This document shows, piece after piece, positions 14,481 through 22,302 of a stretch of 43,841 bases of DNA. Every line of letters starts with the position of its first letter. Within the stretch, counting starts at the first letter, position 1. This stretch comes from Acidobacteriota bacterium. Lineage in GTDB: Bacteria; Acidobacteriota; UBA4820; DSQY01. The stretch is from contig JAJYLT010000030.1 of assembly GCA_021787565.1 (NCBI GenBank), positions 1-43,841 of the forward strand. Reading direction: 5' to 3'. The notes below the pieces were generated by a model, which saw only the letters and a list, made by a program, of their open reading frames with translations, made no database searches and was not told the origin of the DNA. Both the position numbers and the translations under genes were made by a program.

Positions 14481-15506
14481 GTGAAGGCCCCGCTCTCCCC
14501 CCTCCGCCTCTACCTCGCCGGCACCAGGATCACCCTCTCCAATCCCGAGCTCCCCCTCTGGCAGTGGGGCGCCGCCCTCCTGCTGGCGCTCGGCGTCCTG
14601 GCGCCGCTCGCGCCGGGCGCCTGGCTTCTCTACCGCCGCCTGAAAGGCCCCTTCCTGCGGCACGAAGGCTATGACGCGCTGCTGCTCAGGCTTCTGGATC
14701 TGCTCATCCCCCACCTGCCGGCCCTCTTCCTCCTCGCCGCCCTCTTCCTCCTCTGGGTGGCCCTCCTCTGCCTGCCCTACCTCTACGTCCAGGCCGGCCT
14801 CGCCGGCCTCCTCGCCTCCGCCTTCTCGCGCCTGCCCCTGGAGGGGCCGGTCTCCTCCCCCCGCCTCGGATACTCAAAGGCCTTCCGCTGCTTCAGCTAC
14901 GCCGAGTTCCGCGATCAGGCCCGCCGGCGAATCTGGCCCGTGAGCCTGCTCGCCTCCTACTACTCGCTCGCGGGCCTGGGCCTGGCGGCCGCCGTCCCCC
15001 TCGCGGGCCTCGTTCTCCACGCCCTCCTCCGCCCGGATCCGTGGGCGGCCTATGCCGGCATCCTCGCCGCCGGAGCCCTGGCCGTCGCCGAGGTTCCCCT
15101 CTTCGTGCTCCTCAAGGTCCACTCCCGCTACGCCCTGGCCTGCCTCGTGCTCTTCGACCTCCCGCCCGGCCGGAGCATGGCGAGGGCCACCCGGATCTTC
15201 CGGAGCCGGCCCCTCCCGGTGCTGGCCCTCTTCGCCATCGGATTCGTACTGACCCTCATCCTGGCGGGGCTCTTCGCCTTCCTCGATGCCCCGCTGGAGC
15301 TCCTCTCCTGGATCGTCCGGGCGGGCCTCTGGCTCCTGGCCCTCCGAATCCTCCTGGCCCTACTCCAGAACCTGGCGGGACAGGGGCTGAAGGTGGCGGG
15401 GCTGGCCGCCGTCATGGGCCTCTGCCGCGAGGAGGGGGAGAGCCCGTCGCGTGCCTCCGGGGGGACCGGAGGCCTTCCGGTTGACAGGTCCGCGGCCGCG
15501 GGGTAA
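14481..15506 (+). CDS. Polytopic membrane protein, unknown
   Basis: The 341-aa protein starts at GTG 14481 and has about six hydrophobic helices, among them GAALLLALGVLAPLAPGAWL, LPALFLLAALFLLWVALLCL and LPVLALFAIGFVLTLILAGL. There are basic and charged loops between them, such as KAFRCFSYAEFRDQARRRIW. I do not recognise a family or catalytic motif. The frame is open upstream to 14253 through repeat B, but that part looks non-coding. The ubiX-like gene begins 25 bases later on the same strand, so co-transcription is plausible. The C-terminal tail is disordered and Gly/Ser-rich. Confidence 0.7.
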   Translation: MKAPLSPLRLYLAGTRITLSNPELPLWQWGAALLLALGVLAPLAPGAWLLYRRLKGPFLRHEGYDALLLRLLDLLIPHLPALFLLAALFLLWVALLCLPYLYVQAGLAGLLASAFSRLPLEGPVSSPRLGYSKAFRCFSYAEFRDQARRRIWPVSLLASYYSLAGLGLAAAVPLAGLVLHALLRPDPWAAYAGILAAGALAVAEVPLFVLLKVHSRYALACLVLFDLPPGRSMARATRIFRSRPLPVLALFAIGFVLTLILAGLFAFLDAPLELLSWIVRAGLWLLALRILLALLQNLAGQGLKVAGLAAVMGLCREEGESPSRASGGTGGLPVDRSAAAG

Positions 15507-15530
15507 AAAGCCGTGGAGCGAGGTGAGCCC

Positions 15531-16145
15531 GTGGCCCAGAGAGCCAAGCACTCCGATCCCGAACCCTCCGGCCGCACCCTGGTGGTGGCCGCCACCGGCG
15601 CCAGCGGAGCGCGCCTGGCGGTGCGCTTCCTCGGCCACCTCCTGGCCCATCCCGGCGTCGGAGCCGTCCACTTCGTGGGCTCGCGCGCCTTCGCGCTGGT
15701 GGCCGCCAGCGAGGAGGGGAAAAAGCTCCCCGAGATGCTCAAGGGCCTGCCCGGACGGGAGAAGCTGCGCCTCTACCAGGAGGAGCAGCTCGATGCCTGC
15801 GTCTCCTCGGGCTCCTTCCCGGTGGACGGCACCATCATCATCCCGGCGAGCATGTCCACGGTGGGCGCCGTCGCCTCGGGCGCCGGCAGGACCCTCTGCC
15901 ACCGCGTGGCCGAGGTGGCCCTCAAGGAGCGCCGCCCCCTCATCCTGGTCCCCCGCGAGACCCCCCTCTCCCTGATCCACCTCAGAAATCTCGCCACCCT
16001 GGCCGAGGCCGGCGCCCTCATCGCCCCCTTCATCCCCGCCTTCTACCAGCGCCCCGGCTCCGTCGAGGCCCTGATGGACCACTTCTTCATGCGCCTCTTC
16101 GACCACCTGGGCCTGCCCTCCGCCCTTTCCACGCGATGGGCCTGA
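15531..16145 (+). CDS. ubiX: UbiX/Pad1-family flavin prenyltransferase
   Basis: UbiX joins dimethylallyl phosphate to FMN to make the prenylated flavin used by UbiD decarboxylases. The 204-aa protein has the N-terminal ATGASGARLA (FMN phosphate site) and the C-terminal LKERRPLILVPRETPLSLIH segment, both diagnostic. The middle ASMSTVGAVASGAG corresponds to the family's CSMxTLAxIAxG region with Ala for the usual Cys. A GTG at 15531 with GAGGTG five bases upstream is preferred; a GTG at 15513 is also in frame. It overlaps the ubiA-type gene by ten bases, so the pair probably works in quinone synthesis. No ubiD-like gene is in the window. Confidence 0.88.
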   Translation: MAQRAKHSDPEPSGRTLVVAATGASGARLAVRFLGHLLAHPGVGAVHFVGSRAFALVAASEEGKKLPEMLKGLPGREKLRLYQEEQLDACVSSGSFPVDGTIIIPASMSTVGAVASGAGRTLCHRVAEVALKERRPLILVPRETPLSLIHLRNLATLAEAGALIAPFIPAFYQRPGSVEALMDHFFMRLFDHLGLPSALSTRWA

Positions 16146-17017
16146 AGAGCTTCGGGCGGCGGCTCTGGGCCGTCCTGGACATGATCAAGGTCCACCACAC
16201 CATCTTCGCCCTGCCCTTCGCCCTGCTCGCCATGCTCTGGGCCGCGCGCGGCTGGCCCTCGTGGCGGACCTTCGGCTGGATCCTGCTGGCTATGGTGGCG
16301 GCGCGGTCGGCGGCCATGACCTTCAACCGCATCGCGGACCGACGCTACGACGTGGAGAACCCGCGCACCTCCCGCTGGCCCCTCTCCACGGGCGCCGTCT
16401 CCCTCCCCTTCGCCTGGGGCTTCCTCGCCGCGTGCGTGCTCCTGCTCCTGTTCGCCGCCTGGAGGCTCAACCCCCTCTGCCTCGCCCTGGCCCCGCTGGC
16501 CCTGGCCGTCCTCCTCGGCTACTCCCTCACCAAGCGCTTCACCGTCTTCTGCCACCTCTTCCTCGGCTTCGCCGACGGCATCTCCGCCCCCGGCGCCTGG
16601 ATCGCCGTGACGGGGACCCTGCACGGCTCGGCCCCCGCCTGGTGGCTCTGCGGCGCCATGACCACCTGGATCGGCGGCTTCGACCTCCTCTACGCCCTCC
16701 AGGACCTCGCCTTCGACCGCGAGAAGGGGCTCTACTCTTTCCCCGCGCGTTACGGTGTGCGGCCCGGCCTGCGCCTCTCCACCGCCGCCCACCTCGCGAC
16801 CGTCGCCTGCCTGATCGCCGCCGGCCTCGGCGCCGGCGCCGGATGGCTCTTCTACGCCGGCGTCGCCGCCACCCTCCTCCTGCTCCTCTACGAGCACAGC
16901 CTCGTCAAGCCCGGCGACCTCAGCCGCCTCGGCAAGGCCTTCTTCACCGTCAACGGCTACATCGCCATCGGCCTCTTCCTCGTCGCCGCCGCCGACCTGT
17001 GGATGGGGAAGCGATAG
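16136..17017 (+). CDS. ubiA: UbiA-family polyprenyltransferase (menaquinone MqnP or 4-hydroxybenzoate type)
   Basis: UbiA enzymes attach a polyprenyl chain to an aromatic acid in the membrane. The 293-aa protein has about eight membrane helices and both prenyl-diphosphate motifs: NRIADRRYDVENPRT (first Asp-rich motif) and DLLYALQDLAFDREKGLYSFP (second). Its overlap with a UbiX homologue fits either ubiquinone synthesis or the MqnP/MqnL/MqnM branch of the futalosine menaquinone pathway. The LYALQDLAFDREKGLYS form resembles the MqnP-type subgroup, but I cannot settle this from one sequence. The ATG at 16136 lies inside the ubiX end. Confidence 0.85.
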   Translation: MGLKSFGRRLWAVLDMIKVHHTIFALPFALLAMLWAARGWPSWRTFGWILLAMVAARSAAMTFNRIADRRYDVENPRTSRWPLSTGAVSLPFAWGFLAACVLLLLFAAWRLNPLCLALAPLALAVLLGYSLTKRFTVFCHLFLGFADGISAPGAWIAVTGTLHGSAPAWWLCGAMTTWIGGFDLLYALQDLAFDREKGLYSFPARYGVRPGLRLSTAAHLATVACLIAAGLGAGAGWLFYAGVAATLLLLLYEHSLVKPGDLSRLGKAFFTVNGYIAIGLFLVAAADLWMGKR

Positions 17018-17149
17018 GGCTGAAAGGGCCACCCGCGGAGGGGCGGTGGTAGCGGCAGGGGTGGAGGAGCAGAGGAGCGGAGGAGCAAGGTCCGTTCCCG
17101 AGGGGAGAAGGGTCCTTTCCCCGCTTGAGCAGGGGCCCTCCCCCCGCAC
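17018..17149. other. Spacer with short GGAGCGGAGGAGCA-type direct repeats
   Basis: No gene is seen. Around 17064-17088 the sequence is built from GGAGGAGCAGAGGAGCGGAG units, reminiscent of the tandem units at 8350 and 36451. Confidence 0.3.
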
Positions 17150-17410
17150 GGAAAGCCCAACTCGGACGTGGTGGTGCCGTGGGTCAACGGCCTGGACGTC
17201 ACCGGCCGCGCGCGCTTCCTGTGGATCGTGGACTTCGGCGTGGGATGGGCCGAAGAGGCCGCGACCCGGTACGAGGCGCCCTTCGAATGCGTGCGAGAGC
17301 GCGTGAAGCCGGAGCGGGACCACAACAAGCGAGAGGTCTACCGGCGCCTCTGGTGGCAACACATGGAGGCGCGGTCCCGCTACACCCCCACGACCTGCTT
17401 CGAGACCTTC
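17150..17410 (+). pseudogene. DNA methyltransferase (type IIG restriction-modification) fragment with internal deletion
   Basis: The frame GKPNSDVVVPWVNGLDV, then WIVDFGV, YEAPFECVRERVKPER and YRRLWWQHMEA matches the target-recognition region of large class I SAM-dependent DNA methyltransferases. Straight after this comes RSRYTPTTCFETF, which in relatives I would expect about 75-80 residues later. So the upstream methylase domain and an internal segment are both absent. The best-matched stretch is about 85 codons. The reading frame stays open after 17410 but is no longer similar to the family. It sits head-to-head with the Fic remnant on the other strand. Confidence 0.7.
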
Positions 17411-17479
17411 GCGAGAGGGCGGGGCGCTAGAGGACCGGACGAATCAACGGTGGAATCCGGAAGACCGAGGGTGCGCCGG

Positions 17480-18072
17480 CTAGTCTTCCGTAGACGTTCG
17501 TCTGAGGGGCAGGAATCCGAAGATGATCTCCCGGTTGGCCCGAATCCTGCGGCCCACGCGCTCTACGAGCTTGAGCTGGACCAGGGCCTGGATGTCCCGG
17601 CTGACGGTCTTGGTGGTCTTGGTGGCGTAGGCCTTGGCCAGGCGGGGCGTCAGTTCGGCAACCTTGGAGGCGTCCACCCAGTCCCGGAGGGCGCCCAGGT
17701 CCAGGGCGAGGTGTCTCTGCCGCGCGTCGCTGGGGCTGGTCCGGTTCTGGAACTGGTCGTGCACGAAGTTCTGCCAGACCACGTCCCACTGCTGGTCCCA
17801 GACTTGGAGGGAGGCACCTCCAGCCTGCCCTCCACGGCCCGGAGGACCTCCTCCTCGGATAGGGTGTTGCCCTCGATGGCCGTGGTCGCGGCCACTCCCT
17901 TGGCGAGGTAGAGCTGGTGCAAGCGGGCCGCCGTCGAGGGGCGAAGGGGTACGCGCGACAGGTGCTCGCACTTGGACGAGGCTTCGCCGAGAAGAATCCA
18001 GAACTCGGCCGGGGCCCGAGTCAGGTCGAACCGGAAGGTTATCCACGGATGTGTCTTCTCGTATGTCCGCAT
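17480..18072 (-). pseudogene. Fic-family protein remnant with the catalytic core deleted
   Basis: Fic proteins transfer AMP to a target through an HPFxDGNGR loop. The N-terminal part (18072 down to 17803) reads TYEKTHPWITFRFDL, LGEASSKCEHLS, LHQLYLAKGV and TAIEGNTLSEEEVLRAV, the family's helical N-domain with the TxxxEGN motif. The C-terminal part is in another frame from 17803 to 17480: VWDQQWDVVWQNFV, then LTPRLAKAYA and ALVQLKLVERVGRRI, the winged-helix tail of the family. The Fic core with its catalytic loop is missing and the frame changes at the join, so no functional enzyme can be made. A promoter-like sequence is retained upstream. Confidence 0.82.
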
Positions 18073-18102
18073 CAATGTCCTCGGCCAGCACCTGCTTAAC
18101 AT

Positions 18103-18132
18103 ATTATAAATTATACTGATAGGCTTCTGCAA
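18103..18132 (-). promoter_or_regulatory. Promoter-like sequence upstream of the Fic remnant
   Basis: On the minus strand, TTGCAG (18132-18127), an 18-base spacer, and TATAAT (18108-18103) lie 30 bases upstream of the Fic start. A second TATAAT overlaps the spacer. It is the most AT-rich spot in an otherwise GC-rich window. Confidence 0.5.
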
Positions 18133-18583
18133 TGGCCAGGCATGCGCTCAAGGATGTCCACTACTTTATCCTCGTCTTTTCTCACACAGCCGGGTATTGT
18201 CTATCCGCCAGGGAAGTTCGGCCGCACCGCAAGCGTACTTTGCGTACGCTGAGGATGTGGGCGCCGATGCCTGACGACGCAGAAGGTCCGCCGCCGTCGG
18301 CGCACCCATCGAGGGGGGAGGAGCCTCCCATCCCACGCACAAGAGCCGGCCGCCCGAAGGGCGTGCCAGGACGCGCGCGGCGGCGGGGAGAAAGGCGCGG
18401 GGGTCCTAGACGCAGGGACCCCCCCGTGCCAGGAGGCCTCTGGAGGAGGCCACGGGGTGACGCTCCATGACAGAGCGCCTTTCGCCCCCGGTGGCGCCGC
18501 GTCCTGGCCGGGGCGCCGAAGGCGCCCGGCCGGCTCGGCCGAGGTGAGGCGGAGGGCGCTCCTGCGATGCCCCGGCGAGGGGC
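18133..18583. other. Non-coding structured stretch between the Fic remnant and the flavoprotein gene
   Basis: There is no credible gene. It holds a 7-bp inverted repeat AGCGTAC-TTTGC-GTACGCT (18232-18250), a GGGGTCC/GGACCCC hairpin near 18396-18424, a GGCCTC/GAGGCC hairpin near 18435-18452, and repeat B at 18491-18562. Open frames through it are arginine- and proline-rich and look like noise. Confidence 0.5.
18491..18562. repeat. Repeat B, copy 2
   Basis: GTGGCGCCGCGTCCTGGCC..., aligned without gaps to 14253-14324. GAGCGCC at 18473-18479 and GGCGCTC at 18555-18561 form short inverted ends around it. Confidence 0.55.
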
Positions 18584-19933
18584 CTACCGATCGAGCTGGC
18601 CCTTGAGGACGCCGGCGGCGACGAGGAGCGGGTCCCAGACGGGGGCGAAGGGCGGGGCGTAGGCGAGGTCGAGCATGGCGAGCTCCTCGACCTTCATCCC
18701 ACAGGTCAGCGCCGCCGCGAGGGTGTCGATGCGCCCCTTGGTCCCCTCCGGGCCGCAGACCTGCCCGCCCAGCAGGCGCCCGCGCCGGTCCGCGGTGAGG
18801 TGCACCAGCACGCCGCCTCCGCCGGGGTAGTAGCCGGCGCGGCTGCCCGCCTCGATCCAGGCCTCCGCGGGGTCGAAGCCCGCCTCCCGGGCCTCCACCG
18901 GGCCCAGGCCGGTGACGCCCACCTCCAGGCCGAAGGCCCGGGTGGCGGCGGTGCCCACGACGCCGGGGAAACGCTCGCGCCCACCGGCGATGTTGGTGCC
19001 CGCCACCCGCCCCATCTTGTTGGCCGTGGTGCCCAGGGGGATGTAGACGGGCCGGCCCGTCACCAGGTGGCGGACCTCGCAGCAGTCCCCCGCCGCCCAG
19101 ATGCCATGCACCCCCGTGGCGCAGGTCTCATCCACCCGGATGGCGCCGTTTCGGGCCAGCGGCACCGGCGAGCCGCGCAGGAAGTCGGTGGCGGGCCTCA
19201 CCCCCGTGGCGATGAGGAAGAGGTCGGCGGCGAGCTCGCCCCGGTCGGTGCGCAGGGCCAGCAGGCGGCCGTTCGCGCCCAGCGCCTCCAGCACCTGGGT
19301 CTCCAGGAAGAGGCGGACGCCCCGCTCCTCCAGCTCCCTCAGGATCCGGTCGCGCAGCGGTTCCACCAGGTTCCTTAAGACGCGCGTGGAGCGGTTGATG
19401 AGGGTCACCGCCATGCCGCGGGCGGCGAAGTTCTCGGCCATCTCCAGGGCGATGTAGCCCGTGCCCCAGATGAGCGCCGAGCGGGGGCGCACGGTCTCGA
19501 TGAAGGTGGAGAGGCGCCGGCCGTCGGGCAAATCATGCAGGGTGAAGAGGTTGTCGCCCTCGAGGCCGCGCAGGTCGGGCAGCACCAGCGCGCTCCCCGA
19601 GCTGACGAGGAGGGCGTCGTAGCTTTCCTCGGCGGTCCGGCCGGAGGCCAGGTCCTCCACGCGGACCCTCTTCTTGCCCTCCATGAGCTCCACGACCCGC
19701 TGGCGCAGGCGGACCTCGATGCCGCGCCGGGCGATCTCCTCGGGCTCCAGGGCGTTGAGGTCGTCGAAGCTCGGCGTGATCCCTCCCACGACATAGGGCA
19801 AGCCGCAGGCGCCGTAGGAGAGGTCGGGCCCCGCCTCCAGGACGGTGGCCTCCCACTCGGGCCGCAGGCGCCGGAGCTTGCTCGCGGCGCTCATGCCGGC
19901 CGCCATTCCCCCGATCACGAGCAGTCTGGGCAT
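18584..19933 (-). CDS. Pyridine nucleotide-disulfide oxidoreductase, CoA-disulfide reductase / NADH oxidase type
   Basis: These enzymes use FAD and NAD(P)H to reduce CoA disulfides, polysulfide, oxygen or peroxide through a single active-site cysteine. The 449-aa protein starts MPRLLVIGGMAAGMSAASKL (FAD-binding GxGxxA variant). It has SYGACGLPYVVGG with the active Cys about residue 43, a second nucleotide-binding loop in IWGTGYIALEMAENFA, ATGVRPATDF and the FAD motif GIWAAGDCCEV. The C-terminal dimerisation domain is complete. The ATG at 19933 is preceded by GGGAGGTGAC; upstream open frame is not supported. Which disulfide or oxidant it uses cannot be read from the sequence. It stands alone. 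Confidence 0.88.
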   Translation of the reverse strand: MPRLLVIGGMAAGMSAASKLRRLRPEWEATVLEAGPDLSYGACGLPYVVGGITPSFDDLNALEPEEIARRGIEVRLRQRVVELMEGKKRVRVEDLASGRTAEESYDALLVSSGSALVLPDLRGLEGDNLFTLHDLPDGRRLSTFIETVRPRSALIWGTGYIALEMAENFAARGMAVTLINRSTRVLRNLVEPLRDRILRELEERGVRLFLETQVLEALGANGRLLALRTDRGELAADLFLIATGVRPATDFLRGSPVPLARNGAIRVDETCATGVHGIWAAGDCCEVRHLVTGRPVYIPLGTTANKMGRVAGTNIAGGRERFPGVVGTAATRAFGLEVGVTGLGPVEAREAGFDPAEAWIEAGSRAGYYPGGGGVLVHLTADRRGRLLGGQVCGPEGTKGRIDTLAAALTCGMKVEELAMLDLAYAPPFAPVWDPLLVAAGVLKGQLDR

Positions 19934-20025
19934 CGTGTCACCTCCCGGGCACCGGCCGCGATAGCGGTGCGCGCTCCTATTGTACCCTCGGGCCCGAGGG
20001 GCAGGCGAGAGGGGACGCACCCCCC

Positions 20026-20168
20026 AATTCCGCGATGGAATTTGGCGCGTAGGAGCGCCGCCCCCGGCGCGATGGGCCGTTCACGGGAACCGCATCGTCT
20101 CAGCGGGTTCCTCCGGATCGCGGCGAGGCGCCGCTCCTACAGAGGGGTTGCGCCTCCATCGCGGAATT
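20026..20168. repeat. REP-doublet repeat A, copy 2, with 14-bp flanking inverted repeat
   Basis: The core at 20029-20145 matches 6189-6310. Inverted arms are GTAGGAGCG at 20049-20057 and GGCGCCGCTCCTAC at 20127-20140. In this copy only, AATTCCGCGATGGA (20026-20039) is repeated exactly in inverted orientation at 20155-20168, which gives the whole element MITE-like ends. It lies between two divergent genes. Confidence 0.75.
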
Positions 20169-20255
20169 TCGGGCGCCGCGGAGGCACCGGGCGCGCTGCC
20201 CCGCGCGCTGCCCCGTGCCCTTGCCGGGCGGGGCGGGCGTGGCTATGCTGGCGGG

Positions 20256-21032
20256 ATGAAGGAATTCCGGCGCTTCCACCCGAGCACACCCGCCGAGGTG
20301 CGGGAGAGGGTCGAGCACGCGGCTCCCGAGGAGCTTTGGTCGGCGGGCGAGGCGCTGCCCGGCGGCCGGGGGACGGCCCGTCTGCTGACCGTCGGGGGCC
20401 ACCGGGTCATCTTCAAGAGGGAGCGCCGCGGCGGAATGGCCGCGAGCCTCCTGCCCGACCTGTACCTGCTGGAGGGCCCCTTCCGCAGGGAGTGGGAAAT
20501 GGCCTGCCGGCTGGCGGAGGCGGACTTGGCCCCCCAGCCCTACGCGCAGGTGTTCCGCCCGGCGGGACCCCTATTCGCCGTCTTCACCCTCTCGCAGGCG
20601 GTCCCGGAGGCACCTTCTCTCCTGGGGCTCTGGATGGAGCGGCGGCTGGGGCCGGAGAAGCTCCGGGCGGCCGGGGCGGCCATCGGCCGGCTCCACGCGG
20701 CTGGCCTGCTCCACGGCGATCTCAATGCCGGCAACCTGCTACTGGACGATGGCGGCACCGCCCTCTTCCTGGACTTCCGCCACTCCAGGCTCGGGCCCGC
20801 TCCGCCCCCCGCCGGCCCCAGGGGCCGCAACCTCCTGCGCCTGAGCCGCTCCCTGCACAAGCTCCACCACCTGCGCTCCCTGCCCTGGCCCGAGGGCTGC
20901 TGGGAGGCCCTGGCGGAGGGCTACGCCTCCGGCTGGGGCGAGCGCGAGCCGTGGCTGGAGGAGTGGATCGCCCGCAGCCGCCGCGGATTCGGCCTCTCCC
21001 ATCTTCGCTGGAGGCTGCTGAGGGGAAGCTGA
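20256..21032 (+). CDS. Kdo/WaaP-like lipopolysaccharide core kinase family protein
   Basis: The 258-aa protein has a protein-kinase-like fold seen in KdkA/WaaP LPS kinases. VIFKRERRGG carries the ATP-binding lysine, HGDLNAGNLLLDD is the catalytic loop with its Asp and Asn, and LDFRHSRLG corresponds to the metal-binding D-F segment. KdkA phosphorylates Kdo in lipid A core. The C-terminal RSLHKLHH segment also fits that family. The ATG at 20256 follows GCGGG-type sequence with no clear Shine-Dalgarno motif. The presence of such an enzyme implies an LPS-type outer membrane. The gene converges on mtaB. Confidence 0.8.
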   Translation: MKEFRRFHPSTPAEVRERVEHAAPEELWSAGEALPGGRGTARLLTVGGHRVIFKRERRGGMAASLLPDLYLLEGPFRREWEMACRLAEADLAPQPYAQVFRPAGPLFAVFTLSQAVPEAPSLLGLWMERRLGPEKLRAAGAAIGRLHAAGLLHGDLNAGNLLLDDGGTALFLDFRHSRLGPAPPPAGPRGRNLLRLSRSLHKLHHLRSLPWPEGCWEALAEGYASGWGEREPWLEEWIARSRRGFGLSHLRWRLLRGS

Positions 21033-21054
21033 GAGGAGTGCGCTGAACGGGTGC

Positions 21055-22302
21055 TCAGGCCTCCACGAGCTGAGCGACGAGCCCCTCGCTCCCGGCCGAC
21101 CGGAGGGCCACCGTCACGAAGCGGTTCGGCTCCTCGGGCCGGGGAAGACCAACGTGGAGGAAGTTCTCCGTGAGCGCCCGGCCCCTATCCAACGCCGGGG
21201 CGAGGGTCAGGGCGGGCAGGGGGCGGCCCACGAAGCGGGCCGCGAAGGCGAGGCTCTTGCGCTCACCGAGGGCGCGGACGCGGCGGGTCCTCTCCGCCGC
21301 CTCCCTCTGAGGGATGCAGGGCATGACGGCCGCGGGGGTTCCGGGCCTCGGGGAATAGGTGAAGGCGTGGACGAAGGCGATCGGGGAGCGCTCCAGGAGG
21401 GCCAGGGTCGCGTCGAAATCGGCCGGGCTCTCCGTGGGAAACCCCACCAGCACGTCGGCGCCGATGCCCACGCCCGGCACCTCCTCCGCCAGTGCCCGGA
21501 GCTGCTCCTCGTAGAAGGCCGCCCGGTAATTGCGTCGCATGGCCCTCAGGACGGGATCGGAGCCGCTCTGGAGGGGGACCTGGAGGTGCTTGGCGAGGGC
21601 GGCCTCCCGGCGCATGAGCGACCGGATTCCCGGCGTGAGCGCCCGGGGTTCGATGGAGTTGAGGCGGATGCGGTACCGACCCGGCACCGCCAGGAGCCGT
21701 TCCACCAGGCCGACCAGCCCTCCCTGGAAGCCGGTGTCCTTGCCGTATTCCCCGGTGTTCACGCCGGTGAGGACCACCTCCCGGTACCCCACATGCAGTA
21801 GGGCCTGAAAATCCTCCACCACCACTTCCACTGGGATGGAGCGGGAGGGCCCGCGGACCGAGGGGATGATACAGTAGGCGCAGGGGAAGTCGCACCCCTC
21901 CTGGATCTTGAGAAAGGCCCGCGTGCGGTCTCCGAAATGGGGGACGCAGGCGTGCCCCCTCCCCCCCTCCGGACCGGCGACCCTGTCCAGAAAAGCCGCG
22001 AGATCCTGGTCGGCGGCCAGGACCTCGTCCACCTCGGGCATGGCCCGGTAGGGCGCCTGGTCCCGCCGCGCCGAGCAGCCCATGACCGCGAGCAGGGCGT
22101 GCGGGTTCCTCCTCCGCAGGTTCCGGAGGGCCTGCCTCGCCTCCCGGTCGGCCTTATGGGTCACGGTGCAGGTGTTCAACAGGATCAGGTCGGCCTCTTC
22201 GGGGCGCCGGGCCTCCTCGCAGCGGGACCGGATCCGCCCGGCCACCCGCGCCGAATCGGCCTGGTTCAGTTTGCAGCCGAGCGTGAGGATGGTGACCTTC
22301 AG
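21055..22302 (-). CDS. mtaB: tRNA threonylcarbamoyladenosine methylthiotransferase MtaB (probable CTG start)
   Basis: MtaB adds a methylthio group to t6A37 of tRNAs that read ANN codons. The 415-aa protein has the three N-terminal cluster cysteines (LTLGCKLNQ, LNTCTVT, VMGCSARR) and the radical-SAM motif CDFPCAYC followed by the TIM-barrel segments VVLTGVNTGEYG and LQVPLQSGSD. No ATG, GTG or TTG lies in frame between the ribosome-binding site and the first cluster Cys. AGGAGG is six bases before a CTG at 22302-22300, and that CTG overlaps the TGA of the preceding gene as CTGA. I therefore place the start at the CTG. It is the last gene of the alpha-operon tail. Confidence 0.88.
   Translation of the reverse strand: MKVTILTLGCKLNQADSARVAGRIRSRCEEARRPEEADLILLNTCTVTHKADREARQALRNLRRRNPHALLAVMGCSARRDQAPYRAMPEVDEVLAADQDLAAFLDRVAGPEGGRGHACVPHFGDRTRAFLKIQEGCDFPCAYCIIPSVRGPSRSIPVEVVVEDFQALLHVGYREVVLTGVNTGEYGKDTGFQGGLVGLVERLLAVPGRYRIRLNSIEPRALTPGIRSLMRREAALAKHLQVPLQSGSDPVLRAMRRNYRAAFYEEQLRALAEEVPGVGIGADVLVGFPTESPADFDATLALLERSPIAFVHAFTYSPRPGTPAAVMPCIPQREAAERTRRVRALGERKSLAFAARFVGRPLPALTLAPALDRGRALTENFLHVGLPRPEEPNRFVTVALRSAGSEGLVAQLVEA

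Noticed and set aside
17411-17911. Continuation of the methyltransferase frame to 17911
   Set aside because: Similarity stops at FETF. The rest is antisense to the Fic remnant.
18133-18470. A 112-codon plus-strand frame beyond the Fic remnant
   Set aside because: It is Arg/Pro-rich, without a ribosome-binding site or domain, and it runs through hairpin-rich sequence.
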